From Bathynomus jamesi (Eukaryota > Arthropoda > Malacostraca > Isopoda > Cirolanidae): 64,000 nt of DNA. A model generated the notes under the pieces. The model worked only from the letters and a program-made list of their open reading frames with translations. It was not told the origin of the DNA and ran no database searches. The DNA lies in NCBI GenBank assembly GCA_023014485.1, contig JAJOZX010000487.1, forward strand, positions 864,001-928,000, read 5' to 3'. Below are positions 55,601 through 64,000 of the stretch, piece after piece (position 1 is the stretch's first letter; every line of letters starts with the position of its first letter). The position numbers and the translations under genes are program-made.

Positions 55601-57330
55601 GAGGAGAGAAAGTTCAGAATAAGTGACGATATAAAAGCTAAATGATGCCAATTTACGATTAATTTTATCACATTCATGAAAATTTCCGTTGATCAAAATG
55701 TATAAATAAGATTCTTAATGAAATTTACTCTGAGAAAATTGTGGAACTAAAGATAAAGCAGGATCGCTTCTTCTCAGCTAAAACAGGCCAAAATGAAGGA
55801 ATTGTTAGTCTAATCTGATTGACAAATAGTTTGGAAATAAACTGTTATTAAGGTGTAAATATGATGATGCATTCGCAACCATTTCTACCAAGCGAGCCAA
55901 TAACGTTCTTCATTATTAAAAATATAAATTGAGTATAATAAATGTTTTCAACTTAGTGTGATGATGATATAAGAAATACTAAGATTATGATTCGGGTGAA
56001 TAAATCAACGCTTCATCAGTGATCTTTTAAAAATTAGACTTAGGCAACTTCACTCACGTAAAAATGTTATTGCAGGAACTTTCCAGGAGGCATCCATAAT
56101 CTCACTGTAAGTGTGGGTGACCACGATCTAAGCACAAAAAATGAAACAGAACATGTACTTATTGGTGTCAGAAGAATCATCTGGAATCTTCACTATTCTC
56201 CTGTGACAACACACAACGATATTGCTATTTTGGAATTAATGAAACCAGTTGAAGTTTCTTCAAGCATACTTCCTGTCCTTCTTCCAACTGATTTAAGTAA
56301 GATTCATACACAATAACTTTACACACACCTTTTTGAAACAACATCACCAAATTTTTATATACACTAAGTCCTCTATTTACGCGATAGATGTGTTCATGGA
56401 AACCATCGTTTATATCGAAATCGTGTAAATCGAATTACATTTTCCCATACAGACAGTGTATTATAGGGGGTAAACGTGTTCAACTCAAGAATTTTTAACA
56501 CCAAAAATTAAAATACATGGCTGTATACAAAAATTATATAGAACGTTATGCTTATTATACACGTACATTAATAATATAATATAAAATACATTATGTAATA
56601 TTGTACATACTGTACTTAACAGCAACACAAACTGATCGCCTTGATTGCGGATCCTTTTCGTTTTCGGTCCAGTTTGTGTACAGCAAGCCTGAGGTAGTAC
56701 GAGTGTGACTGTGATTAATACAGGTAAATCTGTGCTGCCTTGAGGAGGAAACACAAACTTGCGGTGCATCTTGCTCCTGAAGAATCATGCACCAGGACTG
56801 ATAATAACTAGGAGTGTCTGCAATTCAAACTAACGAAAATTTCAATCAATTGAATACGGATGTGGATGTTCTTTGGATTAGATTAGATTAACATAGTATT
56901 GGTGCTTTCAGTGGTGATGAACCACGTAGGAAAGCCTCGTCAGTACTTTGATCCCCTGTTTGTTTGGCAATACTGCTGCTACCTGCTCGTACCTTGACAT
57001 GGGCCTAAGTTATGGTGATTTCTGTATAAAGATGTTTAACGCTTTAACGCTTTTTACTTCCACTTAAACTATGAATATATCGATGATTTTATATATATAT
57101 ATATATATCGTATTGTTTCAGACAACGATTACATTAATCAAAATGTAACCGTGACTGGATGGGGGCGCTCCAGCATAAAATCAACTAAAACGGGGAGTGT
57201 CCTGAAAAAATTTACAGCTCCTGTTGGTGATATAGATAAGTGCGTAAAAGCGTGGAATATCTTTCCCAAAATTTCAGCTGTAAAAGGAATGCATATCTGT
57301 TTGAACATCACTTTCGGAACACCGTGTCAC
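43241..57330 (+). CDS. CUB domain plus trypsin-like serine protease gene (partial; 8 exons)
   Basis: Exons 43241-43365, 43534-43656, 43980-44236, 44369-44459, 54606-54853, 55321-55409, 56076-56296 and 57122-57330. All seven junctions have AG/GT sites and matching phases, giving ~454 residues. Order: part of a CUB-like domain, Thr/Glu-rich linker, Cys-rich stretch, activation site FR|VIGG, and an S1 protease domain with His (TASHC) and Asp (NDIAIL). The product should be a secreted zymogen cleaved after Arg. The arrangement is that of arthropod CUB-serine proteases and venom-type serine proteases. The signal-peptide exon and the final exon (GDSGGP, catalytic Ser) are not found up to 64000, so the gene may continue beyond, or the last exon may be lost and the protein a non-catalytic homolog. 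The introns are packed with transposons: 10.1 kb for intron 4. Confidence 0.8.
44763..45354. mobile_element. pogo/Tigger-type deletion derivative
   Basis: Flanked by TA (44761-44762 and 45355-45356). Inverted ends GCGGAAGGTGGGGTAAGACG and GGGGACGGTGGGGTAAGACG. 592 bp, in intron 4 of the protease gene. Confidence 0.85.
45041..45256 (-). pseudogene. C-terminal zinc-binding tail of a pogo-like transposase
   Basis: A 71-residue frame: basic stretch, DSDSEDGDS, then CLYCNDTFGNSVRGEGWVCC and CKRWAHEECAG. This Cys/His pattern ends many pogo/Tigger transposases. The DDE core is deleted. Confidence 0.6.
45357..46004. other. intron sequence, nothing recognised
   Basis: AT-rich non-coding sequence of intron 4. 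Confidence 0.4.
46509..49653 (-). mobile_element. Jockey/BS-like LINE
   Basis: Minus strand, 3' poly(A) at 46509-46518. The 5' edge lies near 49650 (GGGAGTGCTGGAAC), where hAT transposase sequence begins. About 3.1 kb, nearly full length for ORF2. Confidence 0.75.
46803..49478 (-). pseudogene. Jockey-like LINE ORF2, endonuclease and RT, several frameshifts
   Basis: Starts MASTSRASESLEEG (49478); endonuclease entry SLFINFCNIRGLFSNFQSVE. Downstream frames give WFNFTCSNA and FRSFWHLAKNIFNNF. The RT follows with NSRKAYGPDGVPPVVLKNCA, VPKKGDRSQPSNYRPIALIS, SGVPQGSVLSPTLFLLFIN and YTDD in place of the usual YADD (near 47425). The end has STRLLSLYRGVVRQCMEYAS. At least five frame changes make it inactive. 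The type is very common in decapod and other arthropod genomes, as I recall. The degraded copies at 2390-3110 and 24839-25600 are relatives. Confidence 0.8.
49654..51972 (-). pseudogene. hAT transposase (BED-like finger, RNase-H core, C-terminal domain), broken
   Basis: Minus-strand pieces: N-terminus near 51885 MSEKRNLKNKSDDSDKD; finger with CTVCNGEIAGSVALLERH (CxxC...HxxxxxH) at ~51700; core FSLIIDESTDLSTTKHLVL (catalytic Asp) in 51531-51256; a middle block in 51042-50761; and the C-terminal SAAPERIFSIVSNTKTKNRS with the conserved Glu in 49941-49654. Several stops and frameshifts. A separate element (50015-50452) interrupts it; removing that with one AAAT copy lets LPIKFPKIIKNNPYEEL read through. 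Confidence 0.8.
50015..50452. mobile_element. small DNA element with 4-bp target duplication
   Basis: 438 bp with ~33 bp inverted ends beginning GAAGGGTCCCGCGTCTTAAG and sharing GGTACCTAAGCGCCA. Flanked by AAAT at 50011-50014 and 50453-50456. The restored hAT reading frame supports these borders. No coding sequence. Confidence 0.8.
52010..53019. mobile_element. foldback-type element 1, termini are 15-mer arrays
   Basis: 1010 bp flanked by GGGGTAAA at 52002-52009 and 53020-53027. The left end has seven tandem copies of GGACGTTTCGTCGAC (~52016-52120), the right end about six diverged complementary copies (52912-53012). The middle has repeats of GGGGAACGTAAACTACACTA and a large palindrome around 52535-52680. 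No transposase is encoded. Confidence 0.85.
52535..52680. repeat. palindrome inside foldback element 1
   Basis: Arms read AACGTTAAAACTAACG... and CGTTAGTTTTAACGTT..., with TTAGGTTAAGTCGTAATATT inside and a (TG)n(TA)n centre. Confidence 0.9.
53192..53242. repeat. short (CCTAA)n tract
   Basis: About nine CCTAA units with one interruption (CTAAAACAACC). This is the complement of the arthropod telomere motif TTAGG, here as the core of a MITE and not a chromosome end. Confidence 0.85.
53752..54605. other. 3' end of intron 4, nothing recognised
   Basis: AT-rich intron sequence with a T-run at 54408-54434, ending in the acceptor GACAG at 54605. Confidence 0.5.
54606..57330 (+). CDS. protease gene exons 5-8: activation site and S1 domain
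   Basis: Exon 5 begins FCAKTGNSCRTFDEPKEE and ends SGFRVIGGQYTNISEFPWQ, the zymogen cleavage site with Val as new N-terminus. Exon 6 carries FCGGSLISVQHVLTASHCV (catalytic His). Exon 7 carries VSVGDHDLSTKN and THNDIAILELMKPV (catalytic Asp). Exon 8 carries NVTVTGWGRSSIKS and MHICLNITFGTPCH and stops in phase 0 at a GTAAGC donor exactly where GDSGGP should follow. Introns 5-7 are 467, 666 and 825 bp; intron 5 holds a SINE. I searched 57331-64000 for a GDSGG-type exon on this strand by eye and saw none. Confidence 0.85.
54975..55180 (-). repeat. tRNA-derived SINE in intron 5
   Basis: On the minus strand an A-box-like TTAGTGGGTAACACCG and a B box GGTTCGAACCCC are spaced as in a tRNA; a GC-rich tail follows. 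Confidence 0.6.
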
Positions 57331-57529
57331 GTAAGCTATATTGTTTCTACTCTTTTCTACATTACGATTTATTTCAGAATTTCCTGTTTTAAAGACCGAA
57401 GAAAGTTTGAACATCATATTAAGTGTTTGTAAATAGTTATCATTATTATATATATATATATATAAATAAATATATATATATATATATATATATAACCTTT
57501 CGTTAGCTTCTGCCCGAATTGTTCATTCT

Positions 57530-57645
57530 GACGAAGGTCAAGCTTTTCACTCCACCTTAGACCTACAGTTTAACGTGGAAACCGAACCACGCCCCATCAG
57601 CAGCCCAGCGTCTTAACCACTAGGCCGCCTAGGGTACCCATTTAT
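57530..57645 (-). repeat. tRNA-derived SINE 1 downstream of exon 8
   Basis: Minus strand: GGCGGCCTAGTGGTTAAGAC (A box) and GTGGTTCGGTTTCCACG (degenerate B box). Confidence 0.6.
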
Positions 57646-57657
57646 CTACCAACCACT

Positions 57658-57785
57658 TTTTTTTTTTATTGTGTGGAAGGATGAACAGCTGGGTTTTGCT
57701 GCGCGTCGGCTGCCGTCGGGTCTCGAACCCGGGGCCGATGGATTCGTAGTCAGCTACGCTAACCACTACACTACCGAGGCGCATT
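57658..57785 (-). repeat. tRNA-derived SINE 2 downstream of exon 8
   Basis: Minus strand: GCCTCGGTAGTGTAGTGGTT (A box), GGGTTCGAGACCC (B box), a tail GCAGCAAAACCCAGCTG and poly(A) at 57658-57668. Intact SINE structure. Confidence 0.8.
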
Positions 57786-57836
57786 ATATATATATATGTA
57801 TATATATCATATATCACAAATCATATATCATATCAA

Positions 57837-57838
<2 letters not shown>

Positions 57839-57920
<82 letters not shown>
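57839..57920. repeat. (TA)n microsatellite
   Basis: About 80 bases of pure AT repeat. Similar runs flank the tRNA-like array at 58122-58180. Confidence 0.95.
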
Positions 57921-57925
<5 letters not shown>

Positions 57926-58130
57926 TTTCTAGGAAACCGAAGACAAAAAATAAACAGGATTGAGAGAAGGGTAGGAAACATCCCCAAAACTTTTTGCTTT
58001 ATTATGAAACAGACGTTTCGAACCATGGTGCGCATATTTTGAAGGCTGCAAAATTCAAACGTCCGTCTTATAATAAAACATGGAGTTTTGGGGGATGTGT
58101 TTTGTTCTTCTCTCGGTCTTGTTTATATAT

Positions 58131-58185
<55 letters not shown>

Positions 58186-58286
58186 TTAACTGCAATGACC
58201 ACGCAGTATATTAATGTATAGGAACGACGTAAGTATAGAGGAGCGTTCTGCACACGAGGAAGAGAAATAACGAACAAATGAAAAAT

Positions 58287-58363
58287 GAGGTGAACCGCCC
58301 AGGAATCGAACCCAGGGCCTTCCGATTACCGGTCGGATGCGCTACCATTACACCACGGACCTC
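58287..58363 (-). tRNA. tRNA-like module, array 2 copy 1
   Basis: Anticodon arm TCCGA-CCGGTAA-TCGGA, putative anticodon GGT but with C at position 33. B box GGTTCGATTCC. Ends GAGGTCCG and CGGTTCACCTC pair apart from a 3-nt bulge. Confidence 0.4.
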
Positions 58364-58630
58364 GATCAGTCATAAGTCGAAATTCTCCTACATAGGGCAG
58401 AAACCAATGCCCTGAGAGGGCACCCTCGCAAATCGTGAATATGTACATTTAACTGCAATGACCACGCAGTATATTAATGATAGAAACGACGTAAGTATAG
58501 AGGAGCGTTCTGCACATTAATATACTGCGTGGTCATTGCAGTTAAATGTACATATTCACGATTTGCGAGGGTGCCCTCTCAGAGCATTGGTTTCTGCCCT
58601 ATGTAGGAGAATTTCGACTTATGACTGATC

Positions 58631-58706
58631 GAGGTCCGTGTGTAATGGTAGCGCATCCGACCGGTAATCGGAAGGCCCTGGGTTCGATTCCCTGGCGGTT
58701 CACCTC
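58631..58706 (+). tRNA. tRNA-like module, array 2 copy 2
   Basis: As copy 1, with a one-base deletion next to the D arm (GTCCGTGTGTAATGG). Confidence 0.35.
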
Positions 58707-58897
58707 ATTTTTCATTTGTTCGTTATTTCTCTTCCTCGTGTGCAGAACGCTCCTCTATACTTACGTCGTTTCTATACATTAATATACTGCGTGGTCATTG
58801 CAGTTAAATGTACTGTACATATTCACGATTTGCGAGGGTGCCCTCTCAGGGCATTGGTTTCTGCCCTATGTAGGAGAATTTCGACTTATGACTGATC

Positions 58898-58974
58898 GAG
58901 GTCCGTGGTGTAATGGTAGCGCATCCGACCGGTAATCGGAAGGCCCTGGGTTCGATTCCCGGGCGGTTCACCTC
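58898..58974 (+). tRNA. tRNA-like module, array 2 copy 3
   Basis: Best copy in this array: TGGTGTAATGGTAGCGC D arm and intact T arm. Confidence 0.4.
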
Positions 58975-59064
58975 ATTTTTCATTTGTTCGTTATTTCTCT
59001 TCCTCGTGTGCAGAACGCTCCTCTATACTTACGTCGTTTCTATACATATATATATATATATATA

Positions 59065-59149
59065 CAGTGTTCGGCAAAAGTGACGCCCCACATTTTGTGC
59101 TGACTATAAATTTGAAATTAAATTGGGGCGTGACTTTTGCTCAACCCTG
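59065..59149. mobile_element. 85 bp mariner-type mini-MITE
   Basis: Two 26 bp inverted ends (CAGTGTTCGGCAAAAGTGAC and CAGGGTTGAGCAAAAGTCAC) with four mismatches around a 33 bp centre, in a TA repeat. Confidence 0.7.
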
Positions 59150-60457
59150 TATATATATATTATATATAATATATATTATATAATTATATATATATATATA
59201 TCAGTGGCGTTCGGTCCATGGAAGCAATGGAAGCATTGCTTCCCCACTTAAATGATTAGAAGCGCTGTTAAACAATATTAATGACGATAAAATTATGATC
59301 AATTATCACTAGGCTATACTCCTTTCAAATATTTTTTAATACAAAAGCTCGAAATCCAAATCAGTGCATTGAAAAAGGAGGGGGAGAGCAATCATTTTGT
59401 TGCGTCGAGACGGGCGCCAGTGGAAGCAACCTTGAGAATTGCTTCTTTTGTTTGACTTACTATATTCGTGTTTTATAAAAATTGTATCATCATCGATAAT
59501 TTCACTGCTTATACGATAGTACAAATGTAATAAATGATATTCAATAAAATTATTGATCGCTATACTTGGGGCTCAATTAATATTGTCTTAAAAGAATAAA
59601 AAATATTCACCGATGGAAACAGACCTATAACGCCTTCATTTCTTTCGGCAAAACGTGGATCGTGGAAGCAACTTAAGAGAGTTGTTTATTCCTGCTATTA
59701 TGCTAACGGAATCCTTTTAAAGTGCTTACCGTAATTATTGAGATTATATCATTGAATGACTAAATCACTTGCAATTATTACCAAATATATTTTTAGAAGA
59801 AGAAATACAAGCTAATTGTAATTAGAGTTTGCTTAATTATGAGTAAATCAAAGTGAAGTTGTTATATTGAGGTTAATGTCGTTCGTCCACTGCCCATCCC
59901 CTTCCTCCCCAGCCTTCTTCGCCTTCCCCACCCCCCTTACAAGTGCACAAATTCAAATATAATTTATTCGAATGCATTTTTAACAGTGTTCAGTTATTTA
60001 TTTGATTTGTGATTGTTACAGTACGTTCAATGATCTTTGGCTGTATTATGCGTCTTTTTATTTCTTTGGCAGATAATGACGACGTGTAATAAGTGTAATT
60101 GTATAATTGAAACTTTGTTATCTTGTTCGTTCAGTTCTAGACAATTTGAAGAAAAGCGAGACATTATTAAATTGGTAGGCCTACGCTTAGCTTAAAAAAA
60201 TTAAGTACACAAATCAAAAGATGTACGCGAGTGCCAGAGTTTTCTGCCCTAAAGAGGATCAAAACCTAGTTTAGAAATTCACAGGGGGCAAGACTGACTT
60301 TCCTCTTTTTCACCCCTTTCTATTGAAAATAAGCTTCTAACTCAATTAAAGGAGAAAAACGATTTTCACGATAAAGTAATCGACGCAGTTGCAAAGAAGA
60401 ACAGGAGGATAAAGCTGGTGTATAAATAAAAGAGGTTGGTATATATATATATATATA

Positions 60458-60508
<51 letters not shown>
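59150..60508. other. spacer; one hAT-like terminus, no gene
   Basis: CAGTGGCGTTCGGTCC at 59202 looks like the left end of a ZMYM-type hAT MITE, with a GGAAGCAATGGAAGCATTGC palindrome next to it; no right end was found. (GA)n at 60461-60507. Confidence 0.35.
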
Positions 60509-60511
<3 letters not shown>

Positions 60512-60517
60512 GTCCAT

Positions 60518-61616
60518 CGCGTTCGGAACTTTCACCGCCGGACTTTTCGCCGCCGGACTTTTCGCCGCCGGACTTTTCGCCGCAAGGAATTTTCGCCGCA
60601 AGGAATTTTCGCCGCCGCAAAAGAATTTTTAAAAAATAAAAAATAAGTTGACGATTGGTTAGGTTAAGTCGTAATATTTTCGTTAGTTTTAACGTTTTAT
60701 TTGATGGATTCATTTAAAAAATGTCTCCTAAAGATCCTAGCGTAGTTTACGTTCTATTATGTACTTTTGCAATTCATATTCTTTTGCCTCCATTTTCTAA
60801 TATTTCTGATGAAGTTGCAATTGATGGCATTAGATAACAACCTGCATCATCTAGGCTTGCAGAACATCGGCAATTAATGATCTTGCAGATAATTGGAGTT
60901 AGTAGCAGTCGTTTTCATACTTGCTATTGTGCGTACACTTTAGGCTTTGATGGGTTTGCAGAATGACTATGCTCACCAAATGTTTTGCAAATTACTATTT
61001 TAGCGTCACTTTCTAAAATTGTATGCACTCTTGCCTTGCAGTTTTTTATTTCACACTTCCAATACGATTTTATAAAACTTTGACAGTATCTGTTATTGCA
61101 TGTGCAGTATCACTTTAAACCAGTGCTCTTCAACCTTTTTATGCTTACCGCCCACTTTTGTAATTTTGAATCTCCGTATCGCCCACCAAAATTAAAAATG
61201 CAAAAACTCAAACTAAAAGTTATATACCCTGCATAAAACAATAAAATTAATTGCAATTACCTTTAGATTAATGAGATCCTTGAGCCACTAGTGGGCGGTA
61301 CCGCCCAGGCTGAAGAGCACTGCTTTAAACCATCAAAAATGGTTTTTAAAAACATAAGGGTTCAAAACCTTTGAAGTACATGAAATCACTTATTTAAGAG
61401 AATGAATAAATGAAAATTTCCAAGTCATCCAAACCCGACGTATTAGAGAGTTCAGAAAATTTGGTAGGCTTATATTTATATATCTATACAAATTATATAT
61501 TTTGCGGCGAAAATTCTTTGCGGCGAAAATTCCTTGCGGCGAAAATTCCTACGGCGAAAAGTCCTGCGGTGAAAAGTCCGGCGGCCAAAAGTCCTGCGGC
61601 GAAAATACCTAGATTG
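60518..61616. mobile_element. foldback-type element 2, termini are 15-mer arrays
   Basis: 1099 bp flanked by a perfect 9-bp GGCGTCCAT at 60509-60517 and 61617-61625. Left end: copies of GGACTTTTCGCCGCC and AAGGAATTTTCGCCG (60530-60625). Right end: complementary copies (GCGGCGAAAAGTCC type, 61504-61607). The interior 60650-60760 is the reverse complement of 52490-52600 in foldback element 1, so they are related. Confidence 0.85.
61121..61322. mobile_element. hAT-type MITE, 202 bp
   Basis: Ends CAGTGCTCTTCAACC and GGCTGAAGAGCACTG, subterminal CCGCCCAC on both sides. Perfect 8-bp duplication CTTTAAAC at 61113-61120 and 61323-61330, inside foldback element 2. Confidence 0.9.
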
Positions 61617-61625
61617 GGCGTCCAT

Positions 61626-62836
61626 AAAGCTCTGTTACGGTTTTTAATGTAAATAAAAAATCTGAAATAGAAAGAAAGAAAAAATATAATTGAGTATTTG
61701 GATTACACTTTTAAGTTTATTTTCGTCTTCACCAACCAATTCATACCAAATGGTAAAAAATAGCACACACGTTTGGGGTTGTTAAACCTCCTTCGCAGAA
61801 GTCATATGACGGAGAGGACCTACAGCTTTACGTAGGATCTGAACTAGGAATCGCTACATCATTTAGACACGGAAGACGGTCACCTATCGAACTTCTACCT
61901 AGACCCATTGTTGCTTACTTCGCCGACGGACGGGATGCGATGTTGCGACAATAGCTACGAAAGAAGCCGAGGAGAGAAGGCACAATGCACGCTTTGGTTA
62001 GTTAAGTATGAATCTGTAACAACGCCTTAGAGAAAATTGGAAAAGAGTATGGAAATGATCTACTCTCAGAAATGACGCTATACAGTTTCGTGGCGAAGTT
62101 TAAGAAAACTGATTCATGAATTACTACGATTGGGAAGGCCATGCTTAGCCCTGGAAGGCGTCCATCGCATCCATAAATGTTTTCAATACGGTTACTAACT
62201 TTTTCACACTGAAATGGGGGGATATCCTACTCTGTGAGGTAGGTACCATAGAACGGTATCGGTAATACGAATAAAACGCAAAACAATTAGTTTATTACTA
62301 GTCTAGTATAGGGGTGCGAGACGTTTTTGCGATCGTTCGACTTCGACCCCCCTCCTTCCTGCATTAAAAGAAATAATGCGGAATACATAGAACTATAATA
62401 TAATCTGTATAGATCAGAGGTTAACAAAAGTAAACAGACACCACGATGATTGTCCTCGAGAAAAGCTCATCATTGGAATGCCAAAAGGTGTGAACTTTAT
62501 ATGATGGAAAAGGGAAAGCAACTTGATTCTAAATACAGTATAATGATTCAATAAATATGTTATTATTTATTAGCTTTTATTATCAAATCAAAAACTATGA
62601 AAAAAAATCAAGGCTGTCTATTTACTTTTGGCAACCATCTGCAGCAGTGTTTTGAGCTTTCATATCCTAGAAATGTGTGTGTGGGATTGGGTCGGTCTTT
62701 GTAAACCTTTTATTCTTAATTTCTACTACAACTTATAACACTGCATGACAAAATTATAAACTTTTTCTGTCCTTCAAACGAAACGAAGTGATTTTTATAA
62801 ATTTGGATGCGCTGAATTCAAATCTGATGTCAGAAT
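61626..62836. other. spacer, no gene seen
   Basis: Unremarkable sequence; short ORFs only. GGCGTCCATCGCATCCATAA at 62157 repeats the foldback target motif. Confidence 0.4.
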
Positions 62837-64000
62837 TAGGGCTGGGAATCCGGGATCCCGGGATCCCGGAAGTAAAGTAGATAGCTCATTTCCCAGGAAA
62901 ACTATCATCGATCCCGGGATTTCCCGTTATTCTATTTTCAGGGGAGAATTTTAATTAAACACAGTTTTTTTTTTATGAGGTATATTTATTTCATGCAAAG
63001 GCTTTTCACAATTGAAGTTTTCACTCACCTGTTTTTTAAACTTTGAAAACCGTTTTCGCTTGAGTGTGGGGCGAAATAATATCATTTTCTTCCTACTGAA
63101 AAGTGAAACTGAAAATTGATTGGGTAATGACTAATGGGTAACTATATTATCGCTTTGAGTTCGTTCTTTCTAGAAACTCCTAGAATGGATTTTACTTCTA
63201 TTTAAAAAATTTTTAGGATATATTTTATATTAAATTTCATACACATTGCTAGCACTATTATAAACGTGAGAAAAATTGTGAAATTATTTCGTAGATCGCC
63301 CTTTAAAAACGAAATCTTACAAAAATATGTAAGACTTGAGCATAACAAAGAACTTCATCTACAACTCGATTCACAAACAAGATGGAATAGTTTAATAATA
63401 ATGTTGGAAAGATTTGTACAACTAAGAAAACCAGTTTCGAAAGCATTGATTGACCTTGGGATTGGAAAGGACATGGATATTTCAGATGAAGAATTTGAAT
63501 ATATAAATGTTATTATCTCATCTTTAGAACCGGTTAAAATTGGATTGGAGAAGCTTGGTAGCAGAGATGCAACATTGCTCACTGCGGAAGGTATGTTTGC
63601 TTTTATTGTGAATGAGTTGAGAGAACAGAAAACTTGTTTTTCTGCCACCTTAAAACAATCGGTAGAAAAAAGACTTCAAGAGAGACGTAATAAGAAGCTC
63701 GTAGGATTATATAAATATTTAAACAATCCTATAATAACATTTAATTCAACTTGTCCTAATTTTTCACTGCCTTCTAAATCAACATTGCAAACAACTGCCA
63801 AAGAGTTGTTTGCCAGGCTTTTCAGAAAAAGTGAGACGGAGGTAGTGGCAGAAGGTACTCATGTAAATGAACCCTAACATATTTTTGATACACCACTAGA
63901 ACTCAAAGTCTTTTCCTCTAACTCATCTTCAAATCAAAGGTCTTGGAAGAAAAACTGGATGCAGTTGTGCAGAAAGAAATGGGAACCACAGAGCAACAAG
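62837..64000 (+). mobile_element. hAT element running off the window
   Basis: Left end TAGGGCTGGGAATCCGGGAT with GGGATCCCGG repeats, followed by hAT transposase sequence on the plus strand. The right end is outside the window. Confidence 0.7.
63266..63877 (+). pseudogene. hAT transposase, central part
   Basis: A 203-residue frame with QLDSQTRWNSLIIMLERFVQ, the block that follows the RNase-H core in hAT transposases, then a helical region (EYINVIISSLEPVKIGLEKL). A stop at 63875-63877 ends it before the dimerisation domain. The upstream catalytic part is not seen between 62950 and 63266, so the copy appears to be a deletion derivative; an upstream exon cannot be excluded. Confidence 0.65.

Larger units (their letters stand above)
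58183..59046. repeat. second palindromic array with tRNA-like modules
   Basis: One unit on the minus strand (58183-~58514), then inversion at CTGCACA|TTAATATACTGCG and two units on the plus strand, period ~267 bp. Layout is the same as 11206-12510 (tRNA-like module, AG-rich stretch, GC-rich block GGGTGCCCTCTCA) but the sequence is clearly diverged and the half-module duplication is absent. Confidence 0.85.

Noticed and set aside
57331..64000. A final serine-protease exon with GDSGGP
   Set aside because: No such motif was seen in plus-strand frames; the short ORFs here are microsatellite or repeat translations.

Overview
This is a non-coding-dominated stretch of an animal genome, almost certainly an arthropod and plausibly a decapod crustacean. 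The points in favour are short (CCTAA)n tracts of the arthropod telomere type, Jockey/BS-like and CR1-like LINEs, a Penelope-like element, many mariner and hAT elements, long AT/GA/CA microsatellites, and one host gene with a CUB plus trypsin architecture. The taxonomic call is inference; no rRNA or mitochondrial marker is present.

Layout. 1-11.2 kb and 23.2-26 kb are two inverted copies of one ~3 kb segment. The left copy has been invaded by a mariner derivative (567-1472), an 8-bp-TSD element (1503-2379) and a CR1-like LINE (4.27-10.68 kb), and the LINE by a 3.65 kb hAT element (6895-10545). The right copy keeps the corresponding empty sites. Between the arms lie a palindromic array of 305-bp units with tRNA-like modules (11.2-12.5 kb), a hAT derivative (12795-13771) and a nested cluster: a long-TIR, intron-containing hAT-like element (14093-21839, 'family A copy 1') carrying three other hAT-type insertions. 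22-23 kb and 27.6-29.5 kb hold two LINE copies of one family; the second, with a long open RT frame, sits inside a Penelope terminal repeat. 29.8-38.65 kb is bounded by two ~535 bp direct repeats that look like LTRs around an interior with no gag or pol; a second family A element (33525-37137) is inserted in it.

The only convincing host gene is on the + strand from 43241 to 57330: eight exons with matching phases encode the end of a CUB domain, a Thr/Glu-rich linker, and a trypsin-like domain with its activation site, catalytic His and catalytic Asp. The first exon(s) and the final exon with the catalytic Ser are not found in the window. Its 10.1 kb fourth intron is a nest of transposons (Tigger derivative, two nested hAT elements, a Jockey LINE, a 4-bp-TSD element, and a MITE split by a foldback element). 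Downstream are SINEs, a second tRNA-like palindromic array, a second foldback element (60518-61616) and a hAT element running off the end.

No multi-gene pathway is visible. What the window does give is a readable order of transposon insertions, a set of near-exact target-site duplications, two foldback elements whose termini are arrays of 15-mers, a divergent intron-bearing hAT-like family with ~340 bp TIRs, and hammerhead-ribozyme-like motifs in the Penelope terminal repeats.
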